From Candidatus Villigracilis adiacens (GTDB lineage Bacteria; Chloroflexota; Anaerolineae; Anaerolineales; Villigracilaceae): DNA of 64,000 nt. The notes under the pieces were generated by a model. It had not been told where the DNA came from, did not search any database, and was given only the letters and a program-made list of their open reading frames with translations. Below, one piece after another: positions 8,469 through 17,371 of the stretch. Both the position numbers and the translations under genes were made by a program. The stretch covers positions 1 through 64,000 of the forward strand of contig JADJBU010000001.1 of NCBI GenBank assembly GCA_016703605.1. Direction: 5' to 3'. Positions within the stretch are counted from its first letter, which is position 1, and each line of letters begins with the position of its first letter.

Positions 8469-9995
8469 TTGAAAACAGATGACATCTTACTGGATGAATT
8501 GCAGTCGCTGCGCGCCGAATTGGAACGCGTGAAGAGCGAGCGCGATCTTGCGAACGTACAGGCGGGCATCTTCGCCTCCGCCATGGATGCCATTATTGTC
8601 ATTGACGAAATGCAGAACATTGTTCACTTCAACGGCGCGGCGGAAAAAGTCTTCGGTTATTCGGCGGACCAGGCGCTTGGCAAGCCGCTCGATTTGTTGT
8701 TGCCGGAACGATTCCGCGCGAGTCACCGCAGGCATGTAAGCGATTTTGCCGAGACCGGTCGCACTTCGCGCGCCACGCATCAATTGGGCGTGTTGTCTGG
8801 GCAGCGCGCGAATGGCGAAGTGTTTCCGCTGGAAATCTCCATTTCGCAAACGACGGTGGGCGGGCGGAAATTTCAGGCGGCAATCGCGCGGGAGGTGAGC
8901 GCGCGCCAAAGCCTCGAAAAATTGATCCTGCAGCAATGCGATTCGCTGAACACACTGCACCTGATCACGATGGGGCTGCTCAACCGCCGCGACATCGCCG
9001 ACCTGCTGCAATTTATCGTGAACGAAGCCGCGAAACTGCTGGAGGTTTCATACTGCGAAATTTTGATGCCGCACGAAAACGAACTCGTGGCGCAGGCATT
9101 TACGCGCGACAAGCCCTTCCAGTCAGGCACGCGGTTTTCCCGCGCCGAAGCCCTGTTGAGCTGGCAGGTGTACGATACAGGCAAGCCGATGGTGCTGGAC
9201 GATTATTCCACCTGGAACTTTCGGCAGAAGATCTATGAAGGGGAAAAGTTCCATGCCGCCGCCGCGCTTCCCTTGCTGGTGGATTGCGCTTGTATCGGCG
9301 TGCTGGGAATCACGCGCGATGTTCCCGGTTACAAATTCACTGAAGAACAGATTCTCACCGCCACGCGCCTGGCGGACATTGCCGCGCTGGCAATCGAGAA
9401 CTCGCGTTTGTACCTCGAAGTAAAACGGCTCGCGACCACCGACGAACTGACCGGCGTCCCCAACCGCCGCAGCCTGATGCAGGTTGGCGAACGCGAGGTA
9501 CAGCGCGCCATCCGCTATAACCGTCCATTTTCGGTGATGATGGTGGATATCGATCATTTCAAACGCATCAACGATACGTGGGGACATGCCGCCGGGGATG
9601 TGGTGTTGCGCGGCGTTGCGCAGGAGATCCACCGCCAGATTCGCATCCTGGACGTGATGGGCAGGTATGGCGGGGCGGGCGATTCGGAAAATATCATCGG
9701 ACGGTTTGGCGGGGAGGAATTCGGCTTATTGTTCCCTGAAACCACGCCGCAGGGCGCCAGGGTTGTCGCGGAGCGGATTCGCGCGGCGCTCGAAGCCGCG
9801 CTCTTTAGCGTGCCGCGCGCGGATGAAACCGGACGCGACTCTCAGTCTGATATTCATATCACAGCCAGTATTGGAATCGCGTCGCTCGACTCTCGCACGG
9901 ATGGGCTTCTTGATTTGTTCGCCCGCGCCGACCAGGCGTTGTACCAGGCAAAGGAGGCGGGGCGTAACCGTGTATATGCCGCAGGCGCGGATTAA
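8469..9995 (+). CDS. PAS-GAF diguanylate cyclase (GGDEF)
   Basis: Soluble sensor that makes cyclic di-GMP from two GTP. TTG start with AAAGGA upstream; 508 residues, no membrane segment. Residues about 1-30 are a coiled coil, 30-145 a PAS domain (DAIIVIDEMQNIVHFNGAAE, FGYSADQALGKPL), 160-310 a GAF domain, and 320-505 the GGDEF domain (TTDELTGVPNRRSLM, VDIDHFKRINDTWGH, RFGGEEF, ITASIGIASL, ADQALYQAKEAGRN). The active-site GGEEF is intact. Odd: a first GRYGG follows the RILD inhibitory site, then eight residues (AGDSENII) intervene before a second GRFGGEEF. The I-site is therefore 13 residues further from the active loop than usual. First gene of the signalling island; a perfect hairpin follows the stop. 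Confidence 0.92.
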   Translation: MKTDDILLDELQSLRAELERVKSERDLANVQAGIFASAMDAIIVIDEMQNIVHFNGAAEKVFGYSADQALGKPLDLLLPERFRASHRRHVSDFAETGRTSRATHQLGVLSGQRANGEVFPLEISISQTTVGGRKFQAAIAREVSARQSLEKLILQQCDSLNTLHLITMGLLNRRDIADLLQFIVNEAAKLLEVSYCEILMPHENELVAQAFTRDKPFQSGTRFSRAEALLSWQVYDTGKPMVLDDYSTWNFRQKIYEGEKFHAAAALPLLVDCACIGVLGITRDVPGYKFTEEQILTATRLADIAALAIENSRLYLEVKRLATTDELTGVPNRRSLMQVGEREVQRAIRYNRPFSVMMVDIDHFKRINDTWGHAAGDVVLRGVAQEIHRQIRILDVMGRYGGAGDSENIIGRFGGEEFGLLFPETTPQGARVVAERIRAALEAALFSVPRADETGRDSQSDIHITASIGIASLDSRTDGLLDLFARADQALYQAKEAGRNRVYAAGAD

Positions 9996-10479
9996 TGCAT
10001 GGAACATGCCAGCAAACCTCGGAGTTCCTCAAGAACTCCGAGGTTTGCTTTCCCTGATGGCGCTTTACCGCCGCTGTAACATCCTTTTTTGGGCATGGAG
10101 TTTTTATTGCAAAACAGACCAAACCCAAATCAAACATGACAATGGCGAATGGATTGCCAGATTGGTAAAGAACGATTTCGCAACGCCTTTGCCTGCAATT
10201 TTGTGAGAAAATGGAAACATATCATCAACATGACCATGTTCGGAGCCGCCGCTTAAGGTTCGCGGCGCAGGGAGCAGTTACCGATACTTTTGTGTTGCGC
10301 CCGGGGCGAACAGGCGGCATGGAGAACATGCCTCCGCGAACTCTGTGGATAAACTTATGCGACTGCGTGGCATCAGTCATCACTCTTTTTTTCGGTGAGA
10401 TTTACCCTCCCGCCGGCATGACAGTATGTCCGGAAGATCAAAACCCACCCAACCCGCTGTCAAGCAAAGGATTACGCCT
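9996..10479. other. Intergenic, hairpin-rich
   Basis: Contains the perfect hairpin at 10011-10049 and a weaker one near 10312-10336 (GGCGGCATG / CATGCCTCC). An open frame at 10211-10483 has no ribosome site and no recognisable text, so I do not call it. AAAGGA about 10 bases before 10480 serves the next gene. Confidence 0.5.
10011..10049 (+). terminator. Perfect 17-bp hairpin after the diguanylate cyclase
   Basis: AGCAAACCTCGGAGTTC, loop CTCAA, then the exact complement. Only three T follow the stem, so rho-independent termination would be inefficient. The structure also looks like the short palindromic repeats scattered in this genome. Confidence 0.6.
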
Positions 10480-13400
10480 ATGAAGACCGACCAGGCGCAT
10501 TTCGAATCCCTGATCCGTAATGCGGCGGATATGATCATCGCGCTCGACGCCCAGGGGCTGATCCGCTACGCCAGCCCATCCGTCGAGCGCGTTTTGGGAT
10601 ACAAACCGCGCGGCGCGATTGGGAAAAGTTTTTTCGCGTGGATTCACCCCGACGACCTGCCCGCCGCGCAGGAGGCATTTGCCAGCCGCCGCGCCAAGCC
10701 CGGCGTCGCACCCGCGCCCCTTCAGGTGCGCGGACGCTGCAAAGACGGCTCGTGGCGCGTTATCGAAGCGCTGGGAACGAACCTGCTGGACGATCCCGCC
10801 GTCGGCGCGTTGATCCTCAATGCCCGCGATGTGACCAGGCGCGTGGAAGGCGAAAAACGACTCTCCATCCAGCACGCCGTCACGCTCGCCCTCTCCGAAG
10901 CGGACACGCTGGCGGAAGCCATGCCGAAGATTTTGCAAGCCGTCTGCGAAGGGCTGGACTGGAAGCGCGGCGAATGTTGGAGCGCGCATTGGAGCGTGGA
11001 CAAAGCGACCATGCGCCTGCAATGCATCGAATCCTGCCAAATAGCGCAGGGCGAATCTCCCCAGTTCGAAACGATCACCAGCGAAATCAAATTCGAACCC
11101 GGCGAAGGGTTGCCCGGCAGGGTGTTTGCCAGCGGCAAGCCGGAGTGGACGCCCAACCTCGCCCAGGACGGGTTTGCGCGCGTCGCCCAGGCGTTGAAAG
11201 CCGGCTACCGCGCCGCCTTTGCCTTCCCGGTCAAGGTGGGAAGCGAAACGCTGGGTGTGATGACCTTTCTGGACGGCAAAATCCGCCCGCCGGATGCGGG
11301 GCAGCTGCGGATCATGGAATCCATCGGGCATCAGATCGGGCAGTTCGTGGAGCGCAAACGCGCCGAGCAGGGATTGAAGGAAAGCGAAGAGCGTTACCGA
11401 GACCTGGTGGAAAACACCCGCGACCTGATCTGCACGCACGATCTCGAAGGGCGATTCCTGTCCGTCAACCGCGCGGCGGCGGAAGGCATCGGCTATTCGC
11501 CGGAAGAATTGACTGGGAAGAATCTTCAGGAATTTCTCGCCCCGGATGTGCGCGCAGAATTCGACGCGTATCTTGCGGAAATCCGGGAAAGCGGCATATC
11601 GTCCGGCGTGATCAAAATACAAACGAAAAACGGCGAAGAACGCCTGTGGGAATACCGCAACACCCTGCGCGTGGAGGGCGTGGCTGCGCCCATCGTGCGC
11701 GGTTTCGCCCACGACGTCACCGAGCGCGTTCGCGCGTCGCAGGCGTTGAAAAAGAGCGAAGAACGCTTCCGCAGCCTGGTCGAACATTCATCGGACGAGA
11801 TTTCCATTGTGGACGCCGAAGCCAGCTTGCTCTACGAAAGCCCGTCCGCGAATCCCCTGCTTGGCTATAAGCCGGGGGAATTTTTGGGGCAAAGTCTGTT
11901 CAGCCTGATCCATCCCGACGACCAGGAGCGCGTTCAAAACAAACTGGCGCAGATGATCGCCTCCCCGGCGACCCAGCCGCGCGACGAATTCCGCCTCAAA
12001 CACCGGAACGGGAGTTGGCTTTGGGTTGAGGCGGTTGGGACGAACCTGCTGGCGGATCCCGCCGTGCGCGGCGTCGTCATCAATTATCACGACATCACCG
12101 AACGCAAACGCGCGGAGGAGGCAATCTGGCGGGAAAAGATTTTCTCCGATTCGCTCATCAACAGCCTGCCCGGCGTTTTTTACCTGCTCAACGACCAGGG
12201 ATACTTTTTGCGCTGGAATGAAAACTTTGAAAAAGTCAGCGGCTACACGGCGGAGGAATTTTCAAAACTGCGCGCGCTCGATTTGTTCGGCGGCGCGGAC
12301 AAGGAATGGATCCGCCAGCGCATCGAGAAAGTCTTCACCGATGGAGAGGCGGATGCCGAGGCGCTTCTTATCCCCAAAAGCGGATCGGGCGTTCCCTATT
12401 ACTTCACCGGACGGCGCATCGAGGTGGACGGCGCTCCCTGCCTGATCGGGATGGGCGTGGACGTGACCGAGCGCAAGCAGGCGGAGGAGGCGCGGCGCGA
12501 AAGCGAAGAACGATATCGCCTCTTGTTCGAAAACAGCCTGGATGCCATCCTGTTGACCATGCCAGATGGAGCAATTCTTGCCGCCAATCCCGCCGCATGT
12601 GCCATGTTCGGACTGACCGAAGCCGAGATTTGCGCGCATGGTCGCGCCGGTCTGGTGGACATCACCGACCCCCAGTTACCGCTTTTGCTGGCTGAACGCG
12701 AAAGAACCGGCAAAGCGCAAGGCGAATTGAGAATGTTGCGAAAGGGCAGCACGCCTTTTCCAACCGAAATCTCCAGCGCAATGTATCAAGACGCGCAGGG
12801 AAATGTTCAAACAACAATAGTGATCCGGGATATTACCGAGCGCAAGCGGGCGGAGGAGTCCCTTCGCCAAAGTGAGGAGCGTTTCTCCAGCGCGTTCAAC
12901 TCCAGCCCGGCGGGGATTGCCATCACCGTCGAAGACGGGCGCATTCTGGATGTCAACCCCACCCTGCTTCAGAGCCTCGGCTACGAGCGCGATGAAGTCG
13001 TCGGCAAACACCCACACGACATCAACCTGTGGGGAAGCCCGGCGGAACGCGAAAAGATAAATGCGGCGCTGGAACGCGACGGGCGCGTCTCCAACCTTGA
13101 GATTCAAGTCCACGCTAAATCCGGGGCGCTGCGCGATATGCTGCTCTCCAGTGAGCCGGTCACGCTGGGGAGCGAAGCCTGCCTGCTCACCATCTTCCAC
13201 GACGTCACCGATGTCCGCCGCGCCGAACAGGAGGCGCGTTTATTGCAAACCATCGCGCTGGGCGTCAGCGGCGTTAAAGGACTGGACGAAACCATCCAAA
13301 ACATCCTACAACTGGTCTGCGAATCCACCGGCTGGACGATGGGCGAAGCGTGGATTCCCAGCACGGACGGAACGAGGCTCGAGCGCCACCCGGCCTGGTT

Positions 13401-16400
13401 CAGCCGCGAACCGGGCTTGGAGGAATTCCGCGAAGCCAGCGCCGAATTCACCTTCGAGCCGGGGGTTGGCTTGCCGGGGCGCGTCTGGAAATCCAAAAAA
13501 CCGGCGTGGGTCGAGGATGTGACGCGCGATTCCAACTTCCCGCGCCGTGAAACGGCGCGGCGCGCCGGTTTGAAGGCGGGTGTGAGCGTGCCGGTGCTGG
13601 CGAACAACCATGTGACGGTAGTGATGGAATTCTTCCTGAAAGAGGCGCGCCCGCAGGATCCGCGCCTGATCGAACTGATCTCCGCCGTCGCTGCGGAATT
13701 GGGCGTGGTCGTCGAGCGCAAACGCGCCCAGGAGGAGATGCGGAAAGCCGAGGAAAAATACCGCGCCCTGGTGGAGGACAGTCCCAACGTGCTTTACCTG
13801 GACAAGGCGGACGAAGACAGCGCCTGCGTTTACATCAGCCCGCAGGTCGAGACCCTGTTGGGATATACGCCTGCCGATTTCGAAAACGAGCCGTTACTCT
13901 GGCACAAGATCATTGATCCGCGCGACTACGAAATTGCCGCCCACTCCATCCGCACAACGCTGGAACGGGGAAAAGCCGATTCGGAATATCGCATGATCGC
14001 CCGCGACGGGCGCGCCAAGTGGGTGCATGATATGAGCGTGCTGGTCAAGGACGCGGGAGGAAATCCGCAATTCCTCCAGGGCTTTCTCGAAGACATCACC
14101 GCGCGCAAAGAGGCGGAGGAAGCCCTGCGCAAAAGCGAAAAACGCTATCGTCATCTCTTCGAGACCAATCTGGCGGGAGTTTATCGCAGTCACATGGATG
14201 GGCGTTTGCTGACCTGCAACGATGCGTTTGCCCGCATCTACGGATATGAATCATCTGCGGAAATGATGCGCCACTCCACCCGTGAATTGTATCGGACCGC
14301 TGATGACCATGAAAACTTCTTTGCCCTTTTACGGGAAAGGACCTCCCTGATCGGATACGAGAGCGAGGGCAGGCGGCGTGATGGAACGTCAATATGGCTT
14401 TTAGAAAATACGGCTCTGGTTCCCGACGAAGCCGGGGAGATGAAGGAAATCGAAGGAACATTGGTGGACATCACCGCGCGCAAAGAGGCGGAAGAAGCCC
14501 TGCGCGAGGCTGGGCGTTTTGCGCGTTCCACGCTCGATGCCCTGACCTCCAACATTTCCGTGCTGGACGAATCCGGGACCATCATCGCGGTCAACCGCGC
14601 CTGGCGCGAATTCGCCGAAGCCAACGGCGGCGATTCGCAAAGCACCGGCGTGGGCGTAAACTATCTTGAAGTGTGCGACTCCGCCGGGGGGAAGGACAGC
14701 CTGTTCGGGACGGACATGGCGGCTTGCATCCGTTCGGTGTTGCGCGGGGAACAGGATACCTACGAACTCGAATACCCATGTCATTCGCCCGACGAACAAC
14801 GCTGGTTTGTGGCGCGCATTTCGCGGTTCGAAGCGGACGGACCAATGCGAGTGGTCGTCTCGCACGGCGACATCACCAAACGCAAATTGGCGGAAACCAG
14901 CCTGCGCAGCCGCGTCATCGAACTGGAAGCCATTTCGAAAATCGCCGCCGCCCTGCGCGCCGCGCAAACGCTGGAAGAAATTCTTCCCCTGTTGCTGGGG
15001 GAGACTCTCGCCGCGCTCGACAGCGAGGCGGGTTCCATCAGTCTTTACCGTGCGGAAAGCGGCGAACTATACAAAGCCGCCGCCCAGGGCTGGCTCTCAA
15101 ACCTGCCTTACATGCTTATCAAGCCCGGCGCGGGCATTATGGGAACCGTTTTTTCCAGCGGAAAACTTCACGTCTCGCGCGAGTTCGTCTCCGACCCGCT
15201 TCTTCTTCCTGCCTCTTCTGCAAGTGTTCCGCCCGGGTGGGGCGGCGTCTGCGTTCCGTTGCGCGCCGCAAACGAAGTCGTCGGGGTGATATTCGTCGCC
15301 GCGCCCCTGCCTCGCGAGTTCTCGCCCGAAGAGATCAAACTGCTGGTTTCGATTTCCGAGATCGCCGGGACCGCCATTCACCGCCTGCGCCTGCATGAAG
15401 AGATTCTTCACCGCTTCAGGCAGCTGCAAACCCTCCAAAAAATAGACCGCGCCATTACCAGCACGCCCGACCTGCAGGTTGTTTTCAGCATCCTGCTCTC
15501 GCAGGCGCGGGAAGCCCTGGGCGTGGATGCCGCGTGTGTTTTGCTAATCGATCAGTCCACTCGCCATCTTCGCTGCCGCGCCGCGCAGGGATTCAAGAGC
15601 CGCGCCATCGAAAAAACAGACCTGCTCCTGAACGAGGGGTACGCGGGCAGGGCGGCTTCGGAAAGGCAGATCATCCACATCCAAAACCTGGATCAAACCG
15701 GCGACGCCTTCAGCCGCGCTCGCCTGCTGGAAGGGGAGGAGTTCGTCTCCTATGTTGTCACGCCCCTGGTCGCCAGGGGACAGGTGCAGGGCGTGCTGGA
15801 AATCTTCCACCGCGCGCCGTTTGCGCCCGGGGAAGACTGGTTCTACTTCCTGAAAATGCTGGCAGAACAAGCCGCCATTGCCGTGGATAATGCCCAATTG
15901 TTTACGTCTGCGCAGCGCGAAATTGGCGAACGCAGGCAGGCTCAGGAAAAACTGCGCGCGCTGAATGTCGAACTTGAAAAGCGCATCGAAGAGCGCACCG
16001 CCGACTTGCGCCAGTTGAACAATGAACTCGAGAGCGCCCTGCGCATCAAGGACGAATTCCTCGCCAATATGAGCCACGAACTGCGCACGCCGCTCAATGC
16101 CATCATCGGCTTGTCTGAAAGCCTGGCGGAGCAGACCGTGGGCGCGTTGAACGAAAGGCAGGCAAAGTACATCGGCACCATCAGCGAGAGCGGACAGCAC
16201 CTGCTAAGTCTCATCAACGATATCCTTGATCTCGCCAAGATCGAAGCCGGGCAGATGACGCTCAATCGTGAAAAAGTGGATGTGTCCATGGTTTGCCAGT
16301 CGAGCCTGCGCATGATCAGACAACTGGCGTTGAAGAAGAGGCTGGATGTCCGGTTTGAGATGGATGTCGATCCGGGCATGATCTGGGCGGATGAACGCCG

Positions 16401-17187
16401 CCTCAAGCAGATGATTGTCAACTTATTGAGCAACGCGGTCAAGTTCACGCCGGAGGGCGGGAGTCTCGGCTTGCAGGCGCGCGGCGACCGTGAAAACAAT
16501 TCCATCCAGTTCACGGTTTGGGATACGGGCATTGGCATTGCGGAGGAAGACCTGCCGCGCCTCTTCCAGCCTTTTGTTCAGTTGGATTCGCAACTGGCGC
16601 GCAAGGCGGGCGGGACCGGTCTGGGATTGGCGTTGGTGGCGAAGACGGCGGCGCTGCATGGCGGGAGCGCAAGCGTGGAGAGTCAGTTGGGGCGGGGCAG
16701 CCGCTTTACCATTACCCTGCCCTGGGAGTCGGCACTCAATACCGGTCCGCTTGAGGAGCGGGTTCCTCTGGATTCCCAGACATCCGCGGAAGCGCCGAAG
16801 CGTCATACCATCCTGTTGGTGGACGATACCGAGGATGTCATCCTGCTCTTCAAGGATTATCTTGAACGCGCCGGGTATAGGGTCGTGGCGGGGCGAAACG
16901 GTGTGGAGGCGGTGGCTTTGGCAGAGCAGGTCAACCCCAACCTGATCCTGATGGATGTGCAAATGCCGGTAATGGATGGAATGGAGGCGGCGCGGAATAT
17001 CCGCCGCATTCCCGCGCTTCGGCATACGCCCATCATCGCGCTGACCGCGCTCGCCATGCAAGGCGACCGTGACCGCTGCCTCGAAGCGGGCATGAGCGAT
17101 TATCTCAGCAAACCGGTCACCTTGAAGGAATTGACAAGGATGATTCAATCCCATTTGGACCCGGGTGGGATGGATTCCCTCCGGTAA
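10480..17187 (+). CDS. Giant hybrid histidine kinase with 9 PAS and 4 GAF domains
   Basis: Cytoplasmic sensor kinase of 2235 residues. I start at ATG 10480 (MKTDQAHFESLIRNAADMII) because AAAGGA precedes it; a start at 10426 would add 17 unsupported residues. Order by eye: PAS 5-125, GAF 130-295, PAS at about 299, 423, 550, 672 and 795, GAF 920-1085, PAS at 1087, 1216 and 1342, GAF 1477-1645, GAF 1647-1805, coiled coil, dimerisation domain with His1866 (MSHELRTPLNAII), ATPase domain about 1970-2085 (NLLSNAVKFTPEGG, GTGLGLALV), receiver 2109-2227 with Asp2159 (LILMDVQMPVMDGM). Most PAS units end in DITERKRAEE and begin with SEERYR, as in recent tandem duplications. No membrane helix, so the signals must be intracellular (redox, ligand or light; none can be read off). 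Its last 1.1 kb is nearly repeated in the gene at 19857. Confidence 0.95.
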   Translation: MKTDQAHFESLIRNAADMIIALDAQGLIRYASPSVERVLGYKPRGAIGKSFFAWIHPDDLPAAQEAFASRRAKPGVAPAPLQVRGRCKDGSWRVIEALGTNLLDDPAVGALILNARDVTRRVEGEKRLSIQHAVTLALSEADTLAEAMPKILQAVCEGLDWKRGECWSAHWSVDKATMRLQCIESCQIAQGESPQFETITSEIKFEPGEGLPGRVFASGKPEWTPNLAQDGFARVAQALKAGYRAAFAFPVKVGSETLGVMTFLDGKIRPPDAGQLRIMESIGHQIGQFVERKRAEQGLKESEERYRDLVENTRDLICTHDLEGRFLSVNRAAAEGIGYSPEELTGKNLQEFLAPDVRAEFDAYLAEIRESGISSGVIKIQTKNGEERLWEYRNTLRVEGVAAPIVRGFAHDVTERVRASQALKKSEERFRSLVEHSSDEISIVDAEASLLYESPSANPLLGYKPGEFLGQSLFSLIHPDDQERVQNKLAQMIASPATQPRDEFRLKHRNGSWLWVEAVGTNLLADPAVRGVVINYHDITERKRAEEAIWREKIFSDSLINSLPGVFYLLNDQGYFLRWNENFEKVSGYTAEEFSKLRALDLFGGADKEWIRQRIEKVFTDGEADAEALLIPKSGSGVPYYFTGRRIEVDGAPCLIGMGVDVTERKQAEEARRESEERYRLLFENSLDAILLTMPDGAILAANPAACAMFGLTEAEICAHGRAGLVDITDPQLPLLLAERERTGKAQGELRMLRKGSTPFPTEISSAMYQDAQGNVQTTIVIRDITERKRAEESLRQSEERFSSAFNSSPAGIAITVEDGRILDVNPTLLQSLGYERDEVVGKHPHDINLWGSPAEREKINAALERDGRVSNLEIQVHAKSGALRDMLLSSEPVTLGSEACLLTIFHDVTDVRRAEQEARLLQTIALGVSGVKGLDETIQNILQLVCESTGWTMGEAWIPSTDGTRLERHPAWFSREPGLEEFREASAEFTFEPGVGLPGRVWKSKKPAWVEDVTRDSNFPRRETARRAGLKAGVSVPVLANNHVTVVMEFFLKEARPQDPRLIELISAVAAELGVVVERKRAQEEMRKAEEKYRALVEDSPNVLYLDKADEDSACVYISPQVETLLGYTPADFENEPLLWHKIIDPRDYEIAAHSIRTTLERGKADSEYRMIARDGRAKWVHDMSVLVKDAGGNPQFLQGFLEDITARKEAEEALRKSEKRYRHLFETNLAGVYRSHMDGRLLTCNDAFARIYGYESSAEMMRHSTRELYRTADDHENFFALLRERTSLIGYESEGRRRDGTSIWLLENTALVPDEAGEMKEIEGTLVDITARKEAEEALREAGRFARSTLDALTSNISVLDESGTIIAVNRAWREFAEANGGDSQSTGVGVNYLEVCDSAGGKDSLFGTDMAACIRSVLRGEQDTYELEYPCHSPDEQRWFVARISRFEADGPMRVVVSHGDITKRKLAETSLRSRVIELEAISKIAAALRAAQTLEEILPLLLGETLAALDSEAGSISLYRAESGELYKAAAQGWLSNLPYMLIKPGAGIMGTVFSSGKLHVSREFVSDPLLLPASSASVPPGWGGVCVPLRAANEVVGVIFVAAPLPREFSPEEIKLLVSISEIAGTAIHRLRLHEEILHRFRQLQTLQKIDRAITSTPDLQVVFSILLSQAREALGVDAACVLLIDQSTRHLRCRAAQGFKSRAIEKTDLLLNEGYAGRAASERQIIHIQNLDQTGDAFSRARLLEGEEFVSYVVTPLVARGQVQGVLEIFHRAPFAPGEDWFYFLKMLAEQAAIAVDNAQLFTSAQREIGERRQAQEKLRALNVELEKRIEERTADLRQLNNELESALRIKDEFLANMSHELRTPLNAIIGLSESLAEQTVGALNERQAKYIGTISESGQHLLSLINDILDLAKIEAGQMTLNREKVDVSMVCQSSLRMIRQLALKKRLDVRFEMDVDPGMIWADERRLKQMIVNLLSNAVKFTPEGGSLGLQARGDRENNSIQFTVWDTGIGIAEEDLPRLFQPFVQLDSQLARKAGGTGLGLALVAKTAALHGGSASVESQLGRGSRFTITLPWESALNTGPLEERVPLDSQTSAEAPKRHTILLVDDTEDVILLFKDYLERAGYRVVAGRNGVEAVALAEQVNPNLILMDVQMPVMDGMEAARNIRRIPALRHTPIIALTALAMQGDRDRCLEAGMSDYLSKPVTLKELTRMIQSHLDPGGMDSLR

Positions 17188-17202
17188 GGCCATCCCCCGA
17201 CT

Positions 17203-17236
17203 TTGGACTGCAAAATCAGGAGATTTCGCAGTCCAA
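17203..17236 (+). repeat. Hairpin element, copy 1 (partner at 31199)
   Basis: TTGGACTGCAAAATC, loop AGGA, then the complementary arm with a single A-C mismatch. Flanks (CGACT before; AACCTTTTAGCGC after) are also shared with the copy at 31199-31234 (CGACT; AACTTTGAGCGC). In the other copy a G-C pair of this stem is replaced by A-T, a compensating change. Lies in the gap between two kinase genes; it could slow transcription, but no T-run follows. Confidence 0.7.
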
Positions 17237-17371
17237 TTAACAACCTTTTAGCGCGCGCCTTTCTTACAGGCGTTATTTCATGGAGATCGCTCAAAGGTAT
17301 AATTTCAACGACCATCCATCGTTTGTTGATGGTTTTCATTTTCCGTTCTTTCGCCAAACCGGAGGAGATAA

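Noticed and set aside
10211..10483. Open frame of 90 codons before the giant kinase
   Set aside because: No ribosome site, no recognisable protein text, and it overlaps the kinase start; it covers hairpin-rich spacer.
10438..11787. 449-codon minus-strand frame inside the giant kinase
   Set aside because: Lies opposite well-supported PAS/GAF coding text and has no family-like motifs.
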